The position numbers and the translations under genes are program-made. Positions 12,998-21,740 of a DNA stretch of 27,838 bases are shown here, piece after piece. The stretch is taken from IMG/VR virus record IMGVR_UViG_3300017708_002972, positions 1 to 27,838 of that record. The stretch is one strand, 5' to 3'. Below the pieces are notes generated by a model. That model worked only from the letters and a program-made list of their open reading frames with translations, was not told the origin of the DNA and ran no database searches. The DNA is from a virus. How positions within the stretch are numbered: the stretch's first letter is position 1; every line of letters starts with the position of its first letter.

Positions 12998-13192
12998 ATG
13001 TCTCACATGAGTCTTGAGAATTATTTAAAACTAAATTTTTCTTTAATGCAGTACCATAAATACTCATTAACAGAAATTGAAAACATGATGCCATGGGAAC
13101 GAGACATTTATGTTATTCTTCTTAAAAATCACTTAGAGGAAGAAGAAGAAAAGATCAAACTGAGAGAAAACCAAAGAAGAGCAAATGGCTAG
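12998..13192 (+). CDS. Small tail-assembly ORF in the -1 frame of gp26
   Basis: The ORF has 64 residues from the ATG at 12998, 2 bases after the gp26 stop. A second in-frame ATG at 13007 has a better-placed TAGGA (spacing 9). The product LKLNFSLMQYHKYSLTEIENMMPWERDIYVILLKNHLEEEEE resembles the second half of tail-assembly chaperone pairs: a short helical domain with a MPWE-type turn and an acidic end. It may be made alone, as a gp26 fusion through the slippery site at 12983-12989, or both. Its last 8 bases overlap the next gene. Confidence 0.75.
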   Translation: MSHMSLENYLKLNFSLMQYHKYSLTEIENMMPWERDIYVILLKNHLEEEEEKIKLRENQRRANG

Positions 13193-16100
13193 TAAAGCAG
13201 AAAGACTAAGAAAAGTATACGAAGTTAAAATTGGCAAGAAAATTGTCGATAAACTTTCTGATAAGCAAATTAAAATTCTTTCTGCATTTTATAATTCTTT
13301 AGGTGATAAAGAACAAAGTGATTTGGATAGCCAAATTGTAATGGGACGAAATAATACCGAATTGCATGAAATGGCAATTGGTATGATTGAAGAAGAAGAA
13401 AATACTGAAGATAAAATACCAGAAGGTCTTGATGATCTTTTGAATGAGATTTCTGGAAATAAAAAGACTGCAACTAAAACAAAGAGAAAAAGAGGAAGAC
13501 CTAAAAAGAAAGCATCATCTACGCTTCCAGGAAAACTTACTGAGTATTCAAAAACTGAAGACGTAGATTCTAGAATACTTCAACTGCTTGGACTTGATGA
13601 TGTTTTTGACTTAGACTATGATGATTATGCAAACTTATTGAAAGAAAAACTTATAGAAGTTAGTAAAGGTACTGATGATTCCTCTACTGAAGATGCTATG
13701 CTTCTTCGTGAGGAACTGAAGAAAGCGAGAGGAAATAAAGGAAAAGGTGCTTTTAAGATAAAGAAAAAAATAAGTAAGGATAGTTTTACAAATTTTAATG
13801 TTGGTAGACCAAAGAAAGATACTGCTCAGACAAAAAAACCTGCTTATGCTCTTCTTCAAGGGAAAAAAATAAATGAACAATCTCAAAAAGTCGAGGATTT
13901 AAAAAGTAAAGAAAATAAAGAAAATAAAGAAAGTAAGCAAAGTGATAAACAAATCCTAAAGAGTATAAGTAAATCACTTGATAGGATTATTGGAATACTT
14001 TCAAAGCAATTAAAATTTGACAAAAAACAGACAGAAAAGCAGAGAAAACTTGAAGAAAAGGGAAAGAGAAAAGATAAAGAAAATAAAATGGAGAGTACAT
14101 TCTCCAAAGGAATTAAATCATTAGCAAAAGTTGCTAGTAAAATCTTTTCTCCACTTCAAGATCTTTTTGGTAGAATTGTAAGATTTTTAACTATTATTTT
14201 TCTTGGAAAAGTAGTTAAGAAGTTTGTTGATTGGTTTACTAATCCTAAAAATCAAAGTAAAGTAGAAACATTAGGACGATTACTTAAGACATTTTGGCCT
14301 GCAATACTTGCTGGACTTATATTTTTAAATCCTCTTGGTAGACTGATTACTAAGGCAGTTTTTATAATTGGTAAAGGTGTTGCTAGATTATTAAAAGTTG
14401 CGATACCTTCTTTACTTAAGTTTGCTAGAAGAAATCCAAAACTAGCAGCAGCTACTGCATTATTTACTGCAGGTGCAACAATTCCAATGATATTTCCTGG
14501 AACTGTTGATGAACAAGAAAGAAAAACTGGAAAAGAAGTAAGTGAAAAGGGTGAGAACAGGACAAGAAAAGAATTAGAGAGAAAGGCAAATGAACCTAAT
14601 TTTTACGAAAGATTAACAGGTCAAGATTCCGAAGCAAAAGAACAATTATACAAACTGGATACTGGAGAAACAAAAAGTTATAAACGTGGTGGAAAAATTA
14701 CTACTGAAAGTGGTAAAGACATTAAAGGTGCTGGAGTAGATACTCAATTAATTGCTGCAAGACCAGGTGAAATTGTTATTAATAAAGAAACAGTGAATGC
14801 TGTTGGTGCTGATCATTTTCTTGGATTAAATAAGCAGTATGGTGGTGCTAATGCAAATAAACCAAAGACTGTAAGAGGTGTTCAAACAGCATCTGGTGGA
14901 GGTTTGGTTCTTCCTGCTTTTGCTAATGGTGGTAGGATTGGTGAAGGTCCTGAAGAATCTAGACTTCAAAAACGTAGAAAACCATCAACACCGGAAGATA
15001 TTGCAGCAGGTTTAGATAGTAATCTTGTTGAATGGGCAAAAGCAAATCCTACTCTTGCTCGTGCTTTGAAAGCAGGAGATATTGGATATAAAGAGGCTCA
15101 GAAAGCAATTGATTATGGAAGTAATGTCGTTCAACAAATTCCTAAAGTAGCACAACCAGCAATTGATTATGGAAGTAATGTCGTTCAACAAATTCCTAAA
15201 GTAGCACAACCAGCAATTGATTATGGAAGTAATGTTGTTGAAGGTATTTCTAAAATTCCTTCAAAAATAGAAGAAAACATCCCATCAGTTCAGGGATTTG
15301 CTGATGCTGGTGCAGAAGCTTTACCTGCAATTTTATCTGGATTTTTGGGTATTAAAAGAACAGATAGAAGTATCTCTAGAAACATGCAGAGAGCGATGCT
15401 TCATGCTCAGAAAACTGCAACTGAAAAGGGTAGGGATTTTATCGAGTATGAGGATTATTCTGATACTGCAGGTGGTATTGCTGGAAAATATACTATGGGA
15501 AGAGTTGCAGATTCTGAATTTACGAGGGATGCACAAGGCAGAATTATTGGAATGTCTCAAGCGTATGATACAAATAGACCTGCAGATGAATCTATGGCAC
15601 AGGCTTGGGCAAAATCTAAGAAATTTTTAGGTATTGATAATAGTAAAGACATTGAAAAATTTAATAGATTAGTTAGGAATAGAATGTCTTCTGAAGGTGC
15701 ATCTGAAGAGGAAATTCAGAAAAACCTTATAGTTTCTGGTGGTGAAAGGGGTCAAATGGGAGATTTGAAAACAGCAATTTATAAACCATTTGAAGCATTG
15801 TTGGATATTAGTCAAAAAATGCATGGAGGTAAAGGTTCTACTACACATGAAATTATTTTTGACAAAGATGTTCTTGGATTTGATCCTGTAGAAGTGGCAC
15901 CAGCACCTATAACATCAGCACAAATTGGATCTTCAACACAGAAATTTGATAAAGGAGATTATTCTGGAGCGACTAAAGCATTAGGCGGTGATCTATCTAA
16001 ACCTGTTCCTATTCCTCAAATTACTCAGGGAGCAATCCCAAAACCAAAAACAAATCAACAAAAACTGATTGAGAAGAGGCCATGGTATGATAAATTTGGA

Positions 16101-16748
16101 TTGTTTGGTGGTGCTTCTAGACTTCAGAAGAAAGAAGGTGGTGGAATAATTAATGGTTCTACTGAAAAGGGTGGTGGATTTAATCTACTAAATCCAGCAT
16201 CTTGGTTTAGTGGTGACGCACAGAAAGCAACTAGAGGTGAATTAGGTTCTGTTAATGATAATTCTCTTGCAGGGAAACTATACAATAAAAGAAGAAAACA
16301 AGAAGAGATGATGAAGGAGTTGGGTTACCAAAGTGGTGGTTATATTAAAGAAAATAGTGGAATGAATGTTCTTGGTGGTGCTGATAGACAAAAAATTATA
16401 ACTCAACCTGGAGAGTATGTTCTTCCTGTTGATACTGTAATGGACTTAGGCGGACCTCAAAAAATTGATAGGATTGTTGCTGATACTGATTCTAATTCTA
16501 GTCCAGCAAAGATGGGTCTTAGAAACAAAGATATTTCTGAGGGAATATTACCTTATGAAACACAGGGTTCTGGTGGAATTGACATAGAAACTCTTCCATT
16601 ATCTGGTCTCGGTGGAATGGGAGGATCATCTGGTGGATTAAATAGTCCTAATGGAACACAAGATGAATTTTTCTCTCCGATTTCTTCGGCAGGATTGTCT
16701 GAAAGGCAACGTTTTATGGACACGATAGGTATTTCTGCATTCGGATAA
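13185..16748 (+). CDS. Giant tail protein, tape-measure-like, 1187 aa
   Basis: The N-terminal 300 residues are charged and helical, with two AT-hook-like motifs (KRKRGRPKKK at 100-109, VGRPKK near 206) and a Lys/Glu coiled-coil segment (KKQTEKQRKLEEKGKRK near 280). A hydrophobic block follows (about 315-440). Two PGE modules occur (near residues 527 and 1075: PGEIVINKETV and PGEYVLPVDTV), a pattern seen in tape-measure proteins. The middle has repeats of AIDYGSNVVQQIPKVAQP. Size and place between gp26 and the hub suggest a tape-measure or tail-lumen protein. The ATG overlaps the previous gene by 8 bases. Confidence 0.75.
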   Translation: MASKAERLRKVYEVKIGKKIVDKLSDKQIKILSAFYNSLGDKEQSDLDSQIVMGRNNTELHEMAIGMIEEEENTEDKIPEGLDDLLNEISGNKKTATKTKRKRGRPKKKASSTLPGKLTEYSKTEDVDSRILQLLGLDDVFDLDYDDYANLLKEKLIEVSKGTDDSSTEDAMLLREELKKARGNKGKGAFKIKKKISKDSFTNFNVGRPKKDTAQTKKPAYALLQGKKINEQSQKVEDLKSKENKENKESKQSDKQILKSISKSLDRIIGILSKQLKFDKKQTEKQRKLEEKGKRKDKENKMESTFSKGIKSLAKVASKIFSPLQDLFGRIVRFLTIIFLGKVVKKFVDWFTNPKNQSKVETLGRLLKTFWPAILAGLIFLNPLGRLITKAVFIIGKGVARLLKVAIPSLLKFARRNPKLAAATALFTAGATIPMIFPGTVDEQERKTGKEVSEKGENRTRKELERKANEPNFYERLTGQDSEAKEQLYKLDTGETKSYKRGGKITTESGKDIKGAGVDTQLIAARPGEIVINKETVNAVGADHFLGLNKQYGGANANKPKTVRGVQTASGGGLVLPAFANGGRIGEGPEESRLQKRRKPSTPEDIAAGLDSNLVEWAKANPTLARALKAGDIGYKEAQKAIDYGSNVVQQIPKVAQPAIDYGSNVVQQIPKVAQPAIDYGSNVVEGISKIPSKIEENIPSVQGFADAGAEALPAILSGFLGIKRTDRSISRNMQRAMLHAQKTATEKGRDFIEYEDYSDTAGGIAGKYTMGRVADSEFTRDAQGRIIGMSQAYDTNRPADESMAQAWAKSKKFLGIDNSKDIEKFNRLVRNRMSSEGASEEEIQKNLIVSGGERGQMGDLKTAIYKPFEALLDISQKMHGGKGSTTHEIIFDKDVLGFDPVEVAPAPITSAQIGSSTQKFDKGDYSGATKALGGDLSKPVPIPQITQGAIPKPKTNQQKLIEKRPWYDKFGLFGGASRLQKKEGGGIINGSTEKGGGFNLLNPASWFSGDAQKATRGELGSVNDNSLAGKLYNKRRKQEEMMKELGYQSGGYIKENSGMNVLGGADRQKIITQPGEYVLPVDTVMDLGGPQKIDRIVADTDSNSSPAKMGLRNKDISEGILPYETQGSGGIDIETLPLSGLGGMGGSSGGLNSPNGTQDEFFSPISSAGLSERQRFMDTIGISAFG
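15105..15236 (+). repeat. 54-bp direct repeat, two copies plus a partial third
   Basis: Copies at 15105-15158 and 15159-15212 are identical, and a third starts at 15213 and diverges after about 24 bases. Each unit encodes 18 residues (AIDYGSNVVQQIPKVAQP). Identity at the DNA level points to a recent tandem duplication within the giant tail gene. Confidence 0.9.
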
Positions 16749-16753
16749 AATAA

Positions 16754-19700
16754 ATGGCATTACCAGCATTACTTTCAGGATTAGGAAGACAACTAGTAGT
16801 TCAAGGTGCTAAAGGTGCTGCTAAAGGTGCTGCTAAAAAAATGCTTTCTGGTAAAGCAAAAGAACGAAATAATAATTTTATAGTAAAACGACAAGAAAGT
16901 CCTAAAGTAGGATATAAAAAATCTTCTGCTTTAGTTCCAGTAAGTAAATCAATAAATTTTGATTCTCCTACATCTTCACCAGAAGTATCATCTTCCACTA
17001 AAGATGCTGATGGTACTTTATTGACTATTAAAGAGAAAGTTATAAGGATTGAAAATCTCTTAGGGGAGCAATATAAGAATAGAAAGAAACAGGCAGAGAA
17101 ACAAAGAAAACTTTCCGAGAGAGCAGGTAGAAAAGAAAAAGAAGAATTATTAGAAAAAACTCCTCAAGAAAAAAAGAATAAGGGTAAATTTAACATACCC
17201 ATACCTGGAAAGGGATTATTTGATAACCTTATGTCAAGGGTATTTAATTTCTTATTTTGGGTTGCTATAGGAAAAATGCTTCCCACAATTATAAAATTCC
17301 TTCCTCAGATAATGGGGTTCTTAAAAGTTATTGGGAAGGTGATGGATGCCGTTATTAATGTGGCAGGATTTATATTAGATGGATTTATAACTTTTGTTGA
17401 TTTTGGATTTAAAGTTTATGATAAAATTAGGGGATTTGCTGGTGCTATTGGTGGAGAAGGATTAGTAAAAGTCCTTGATGGATTTACTAGTGCAGTCGAA
17501 ACATTATTGAACTTATTATTCATCATTTCAATGGCCAGTGCTGTTGGTGGAGGTTTTGGCGGCGGCAAAGGTGGTCGTAAAGGTGGTGGACAAACGCCAG
17601 GAACTAGACCAGGACAAGGATTGAGACCTAAGGTAACAACAACTGGTGGTAGAGGTCTGAATAGACCTGATATCAGAAATCCTCTGAGGGATCGTCCTAA
17701 TGTTAGTGTTAGTGGTGGTGGAACTGCAGGAAGACCCGACATTAGGAATCCTCTGAGAGATCGTCCTAATGTTAGTGTTAGTGGTGGTGGAACTGCAGGA
17801 AGACCCGACATTAGGAATCCTTTAAGAACAAGACCTAACATTACTACTGGTGCAGGTAAAGCATTAGCAGGCGAAGCGGCAGAAAAGATCACTAAAAAAA
17901 CTGCTTTTTTAGCAGCTGGGAAGTTTATTCAACCTTTTACAAAAAGGATACCAATTTTTGGTCCTATTGTAGATTTTGTTATAAGTGTTGCATTGGGGGA
18001 AAGTGTTGGTAGAGCAGCTGCGAGAGCAATTGGTGCTGGTCTTGGGTCATGGGCTGGTGGATCAATTGGTTTGTTTCTTGCTGGTGCTGTTGGAAGTATT
18101 GTTCCCATTGCTGGAACTTTGCTTGGTGGAACAATAGGAGGTGCTATTGGGACTATTATTGGAGGTTTGCTTGGAGATTATGTTGGTGGGTGGTTGTATG
18201 ACACGGTAGTTGGAGGAAATGATACTTCAAATACACCAAGTCCTAAAACTAATAAAAAAGAAACAGAAACGCAAAAATTACAAGAAGGTGGAACAGTTCA
18301 AGAAGAAGATAAAAATCTTGAATATGATCCAATATCAGGTAAGATTAAAAAAAGAAAAATTCAAATACAAGATATTTCTCAAACTGCCAAGGATAATAAA
18401 AATGTCGCCAAAGTTTATACTAAAGAGGGAGCAAAGAAAATTATTGATTTGGCGAATTCCATAAAGGATGTGCCAATCATTGGTAGTTCTATGTTTTCTG
18501 CATTAAACATTGCTTTGGGTAATAAACCTGATCAAATGTTGACAAAGGCTATTGCTTATGATTTAATGTCATTTTCTAATTTAGATTCTTTTGAGAATCT
18601 TTCTGGATCTTTTAGTAAATTGAATTCTCTTGTGGCTATGGAAGGAGGCGGTGAAGTTAAGAGATTAATTTCTTCAAAGGATTCTGATTTTGAAACTTCT
18701 GCTCAAACGTTATCAATTTTCTTGGATCAGAAAATTAACAATGAAGAAGTTAAAAAAATAACAGAGCAAGATAAAAAAGAAGCATCTAAAAATTCTTGGT
18801 GGGATCCTCTTGGGTTATTTGCTAACACCAGTGCCAGTCCCACTGCAACTAGTAGTCCTGGTGGTCCTGGTCCTGGTGGTCCTGGTCCTGGTGGTCCTGG
18901 TCCTGATAGTCCTGGTCCTGGTGGTCCTGGTGCTGGTGGTCCTGGTCCTGGTGCTGGTGGGGGTATTGTTGGTGGACCAGGAACACCTGAACAAAAAGCA
19001 CTTTTAGACTCAATTTCATTCGCAGAAGGAACATCAAAAAGTTATGGAACTGTCTATGGCGGAAAAGTAATACCAGAACTTGAAAGGGGCGAGATGACAG
19101 TTGCTCAAGTTCTAGAAATGCAAAAAACTGGAACTTTCAATGGAATACAATATATTCCTCCAAACGGATATGACTCTGATGCGACTGGTAGATATCAGTT
19201 TATGTCTTATACTTTGAAAGAGGAAATTCAAAAACAAGGTGTTCCTATGGACGCTAAATTTACTCCTGCCCTTCAAGATAAATTGATTCTTGGGAGACTT
19301 GCCCGTTATAGAGGAGTTACACCAGAACTTTTATCTAAAGAAGGATTAAGTACAAATGTTCTTGATAAACTTGCTCCAGAATTTGCATCTTTTCCATATT
19401 CTCCAAAAGGAAATCAAAGTTATTATGGGCAACCGGTAAAATCTCCCGAATCTATTCGTAACTCTTTTAATGATGCTCTGGGTAGAAGAAAAGAAGAAGA
19501 AAAATCTACTCAAACTACACCAATTTCTCAACAAGAACTTCCTGGACCAACACAAACAGCACCAACAGAATCATCTTCTAATAACAGGGGAAATGGGTCT
19601 AAACTTGCTGGTGAACTTGGAAGATTCTTAGATTCTAAAGGTCTTGGGAATTGGGGTTCAGGTACTCATCAGCATCCAGAACATCCACCTTGGCCAAAAG

Positions 19701-20170
19701 AAAGTGGACACTCTGAGAATTCTTTACATTACGAATCTCAAGGAGCAAGGGCAATTGATATTGGAGGTTGGGGACCAAAATTATTCAAAAGAAATGGTGA
19801 AAGTGGAACTGACGATCAAACAAAAATTCTCGCAGGGATTAATGAGTTTAATTCAAGCAAAGGGGTATCACCAGTACAATTGCTTGCAGAATATAATGAA
19901 CCAGGTGGACACTCTGATCATGTTCACGTTGCCTATCAAGGTGGTGGATTAATTCGTCCTAGAAGTTCAATGAGTGTTCCAAATTCCTTTACATCCTATA
20001 ATAATCCATCTGCAAATACAAAAGTAGTTATGGTTCCTATTGCTGTTCCAGTTTCTAAACCTCAAATGAGTCCATCTCTTGAAAATTCAATGGGAGGATT
20101 TGTTCAATTTAGTGAGGTAAATAGTATGAGTAGTCGTATGAACCCAATACATCAAACAAGTAGGTCTTAA
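16754..20170 (+). CDS. Giant tail protein with lysozyme-like and M15-like domains, 1138 aa
   Basis: Residues 112-130 carry a Lys-rich coil (KKQAEKQRKLSERAGRK) like that of the upstream giant protein. Hydrophobic blocks lie near 156-270 and 372-483, the second Gly-zipper-like. After a collagen-like Gly-Pro linker (702-737) comes a GH104/lambda-lysozyme-like domain (about 744-895) with Glu758 in FAEGT and the TGRYQF turn at 811-816. The C-terminal domain (about 947-1063) has GHSENSLH with His986/His992, AIDI with Asp1002, and HVH at 1056-1058, as in zinc M15/LAS peptidases. It probably opens the cell wall during injection. Possibly a second tape-measure protein. Confidence 0.78.
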   Translation: MALPALLSGLGRQLVVQGAKGAAKGAAKKMLSGKAKERNNNFIVKRQESPKVGYKKSSALVPVSKSINFDSPTSSPEVSSSTKDADGTLLTIKEKVIRIENLLGEQYKNRKKQAEKQRKLSERAGRKEKEELLEKTPQEKKNKGKFNIPIPGKGLFDNLMSRVFNFLFWVAIGKMLPTIIKFLPQIMGFLKVIGKVMDAVINVAGFILDGFITFVDFGFKVYDKIRGFAGAIGGEGLVKVLDGFTSAVETLLNLLFIISMASAVGGGFGGGKGGRKGGGQTPGTRPGQGLRPKVTTTGGRGLNRPDIRNPLRDRPNVSVSGGGTAGRPDIRNPLRDRPNVSVSGGGTAGRPDIRNPLRTRPNITTGAGKALAGEAAEKITKKTAFLAAGKFIQPFTKRIPIFGPIVDFVISVALGESVGRAAARAIGAGLGSWAGGSIGLFLAGAVGSIVPIAGTLLGGTIGGAIGTIIGGLLGDYVGGWLYDTVVGGNDTSNTPSPKTNKKETETQKLQEGGTVQEEDKNLEYDPISGKIKKRKIQIQDISQTAKDNKNVAKVYTKEGAKKIIDLANSIKDVPIIGSSMFSALNIALGNKPDQMLTKAIAYDLMSFSNLDSFENLSGSFSKLNSLVAMEGGGEVKRLISSKDSDFETSAQTLSIFLDQKINNEEVKKITEQDKKEASKNSWWDPLGLFANTSASPTATSSPGGPGPGGPGPGGPGPDSPGPGGPGAGGPGPGAGGGIVGGPGTPEQKALLDSISFAEGTSKSYGTVYGGKVIPELERGEMTVAQVLEMQKTGTFNGIQYIPPNGYDSDATGRYQFMSYTLKEEIQKQGVPMDAKFTPALQDKLILGRLARYRGVTPELLSKEGLSTNVLDKLAPEFASFPYSPKGNQSYYGQPVKSPESIRNSFNDALGRRKEEEKSTQTTPISQQELPGPTQTAPTESSSNNRGNGSKLAGELGRFLDSKGLGNWGSGTHQHPEHPPWPKESGHSENSLHYESQGARAIDIGGWGPKLFKRNGESGTDDQTKILAGINEFNSSKGVSPVQLLAEYNEPGGHSDHVHVAYQGGGLIRPRSSMSVPNSFTSYNNPSANTKVVMVPIAVPVSKPQMSPSLENSMGGFVQFSEVNSMSSRMNPIHQTSRS
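17663..17830 (+). repeat. 69-bp direct repeat, two copies plus a partial third
   Basis: Units at 17663-17731 and 17732-17800, with a partial third from 17801, encode RPDIRNPLRDRPNVSVSGGG plus TAG (23 residues). The copies differ by a few silent changes. They form a Pro/Gly-rich flexible linker between the hydrophobic blocks of the second giant tail protein. Confidence 0.85.
18857..18962 (+). repeat. Collagen-like Gly-Pro repeat tract
   Basis: A run of GGTCCT-type units encodes about 35 residues of GGP and GPG triplets (residues 702-737 of the second giant tail protein). It separates the structural part from the enzymatic domains, as a linker or a short collagen-like trimer stem. Confidence 0.8.
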
Positions 20171-20171
20171 G

Positions 20172-21512
20172 ATGGGAGTTAGGTATCACACAGAAGCAGG
20201 TAATTCAAATATTGATCTGTTTAAAATTACTTCAAACTATGGACCAACAGAAAACTTTGGTCCAAGATGTCCTGAGTTAGTCTTGTATGAAAGTTTATTT
20301 GATTCTACGGTAAGAGCATCTGCAAAATTGGTTGATGCTGGTTATAATCCAAGTGATATGACTGCAGAAGATGAAGAATATAACTTAACTAGTGGAGAAA
20401 AAGCAGAATTAAAGATTACTGATTCTTATGAAAATGAGTTAGACTTAACTGGTGATTATCAGTTAAGAATAAGAAAGCATCAGAGAGAACAATTTACTTC
20501 TCCTAAAACTACTTATGTAAATTATTTTACTGATTTCTATTCAAAGGAATCAATGGAAAATCATCTTGTTTCTAAGAGAGCAACTAGAAAGTATGATGGA
20601 TTTCCTCATGACCACATTAAAACATTACTTGCTGAAGATTTAGGAACTTCAAAGGTAATAGAAGTTGATAATACAATTATTCCTTATAACTTCTTGGGTT
20701 ATTCCGAGAAAGTTTTTCATCATTGTGTGAATTTGTGTAATAAAGGATGTCCTGAATTCGAAGGAAATCCTGGAATTCTTGCTGGATACTTATTCTATGA
20801 AGTTTTTAAGGGAACAAACTCTGTAGGTGGATATCGTTATAAGTCTATAGATCTTTTATTTAAAGAAGAAGTCAAGAAGAAATACATTCATACAAATACG
20901 GATGAAGTGCCTGAAGGTTATGATTCTATGGTAATTAACTATTATGAAAACATTTCAACAAATTCCGAATCTGAAATTTTAAGTGGTGCTACTTTTAAAA
21001 GAGAACTTAGGAGATGGGATCCTTACTTAAAACAATGGGAACAGGATGACTTTGATTATAAGAGTCAAGAAAAAGAAGATAATAATGCAGGAAAAGAATT
21101 TCATAAAATTGCTAGTGATTTGAAACTCCAAGAACAGGCAACAAGGTATTCTACGAGGATGTGGGATGCTAGTACTCTACCAAAAGGATCTAATTGGAAA
21201 GCACAAAAACCATTTTCTAAGATAAAAAAAGGGAATGGAAATTACAACATAGATGAACTAGTAAGACAATCAGCTGATAGATTTAATCAGTTGTTTGGAA
21301 TACAAATTACTATTTTAATTCCTATGGATTTAAGTTTGCATGTTGGAGATTTGATTTTTGTTGATTTTCCTCAGATAGATCCTGAAAAAAAGGAGATAAA
21401 TAAAAATAGGAGTGGAAATTATATGATTATGGATTTGGGGCATAGAATAACTCCAAGTACAACTTATACATCATTACATCTATCAAGAGATTCCACAATT
21501 TATAGAAAGTAA
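20172..21512 (+). CDS. Baseplate hub protein, gp27-like (inferred)
   Basis: A 446-residue protein starting 1 base after the giant tail gene. It is beta-rich, with strands such as SGEKAELKITDSYENELDLTG and LHVGDLIFVDFP, and ends in GHRITPSTTYTSLHLSRD. The ending is typical of phage hub proteins (gp27, gpD, gp44-type), whose last barrel finishes with a YxTxLxLxR-like strand. Place supports this: tape measure, hub, then gp5 spike is the common order. I cannot align it with T4 gp27 confidently. Confidence 0.7.
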   Translation: MGVRYHTEAGNSNIDLFKITSNYGPTENFGPRCPELVLYESLFDSTVRASAKLVDAGYNPSDMTAEDEEYNLTSGEKAELKITDSYENELDLTGDYQLRIRKHQREQFTSPKTTYVNYFTDFYSKESMENHLVSKRATRKYDGFPHDHIKTLLAEDLGTSKVIEVDNTIIPYNFLGYSEKVFHHCVNLCNKGCPEFEGNPGILAGYLFYEVFKGTNSVGGYRYKSIDLLFKEEVKKKYIHTNTDEVPEGYDSMVINYYENISTNSESEILSGATFKRELRRWDPYLKQWEQDDFDYKSQEKEDNNAGKEFHKIASDLKLQEQATRYSTRMWDASTLPKGSNWKAQKPFSKIKKGNGNYNIDELVRQSADRFNQLFGIQITILIPMDLSLHVGDLIFVDFPQIDPEKKEINKNRSGNYMIMDLGHRITPSTTYTSLHLSRDSTIYRK

Positions 21513-21516
21513 AATT

Positions 21517-21735
21517 ATGTCAGATAGAACTATACAACAACATATTAATTCGGATAAAGATGAATTAGATAATCCTAATCTAAGTCCACAGCGTCGTCGT
21601 CACATTGAGTCAGAACTTGGTGACTTGGAGCAATATCAAATGAATCACCCTGATGAAGATCATGATCCCAATCCATTAGAAATTTATTGTGACATGAATC
21701 CAGAATCTGATGAATGTAGAATTTACGAAGATTAA
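21517..21735 (+). CDS. Small acidic protein between hub and spike, 72 aa
   Basis: A 72-residue very acidic protein with a helical N-terminal half (LDNPNLSPQRRRHIESELGDLEQYQ) and a C-terminal segment holding two Cys (YCDMNPESDECRIYED), which could form a disulfide. It begins 4 bases after the hub stop and ends 5 bases before gp5, so it is co-expressed with both. It may help hub-spike assembly; this is inference from place only. Confidence 0.7.
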   Translation: MSDRTIQQHINSDKDELDNPNLSPQRRRHIESELGDLEQYQMNHPDEDHDPNPLEIYCDMNPESDECRIYED

Positions 21736-21740
21736 TTAAA

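Noticed and set aside
13055-13062. CATAAATA as a late promoter for the giant tail genes
   Set aside because: It lies inside the small ORF at 12998, 123 bases from the next start, and may be a chance match.
15298-15630. 110-codon plus-strand frame inside the first giant tail gene
   Set aside because: Out-of-frame shadow of the long gene, with no independent start signal.
17416-17892. 158-codon open frame on the minus strand opposite the second giant tail gene
   Set aside because: It mirrors the Gly/Pro repeats of the plus-strand gene; the translation is low-complexity and lies fully inside a well-supported gene.
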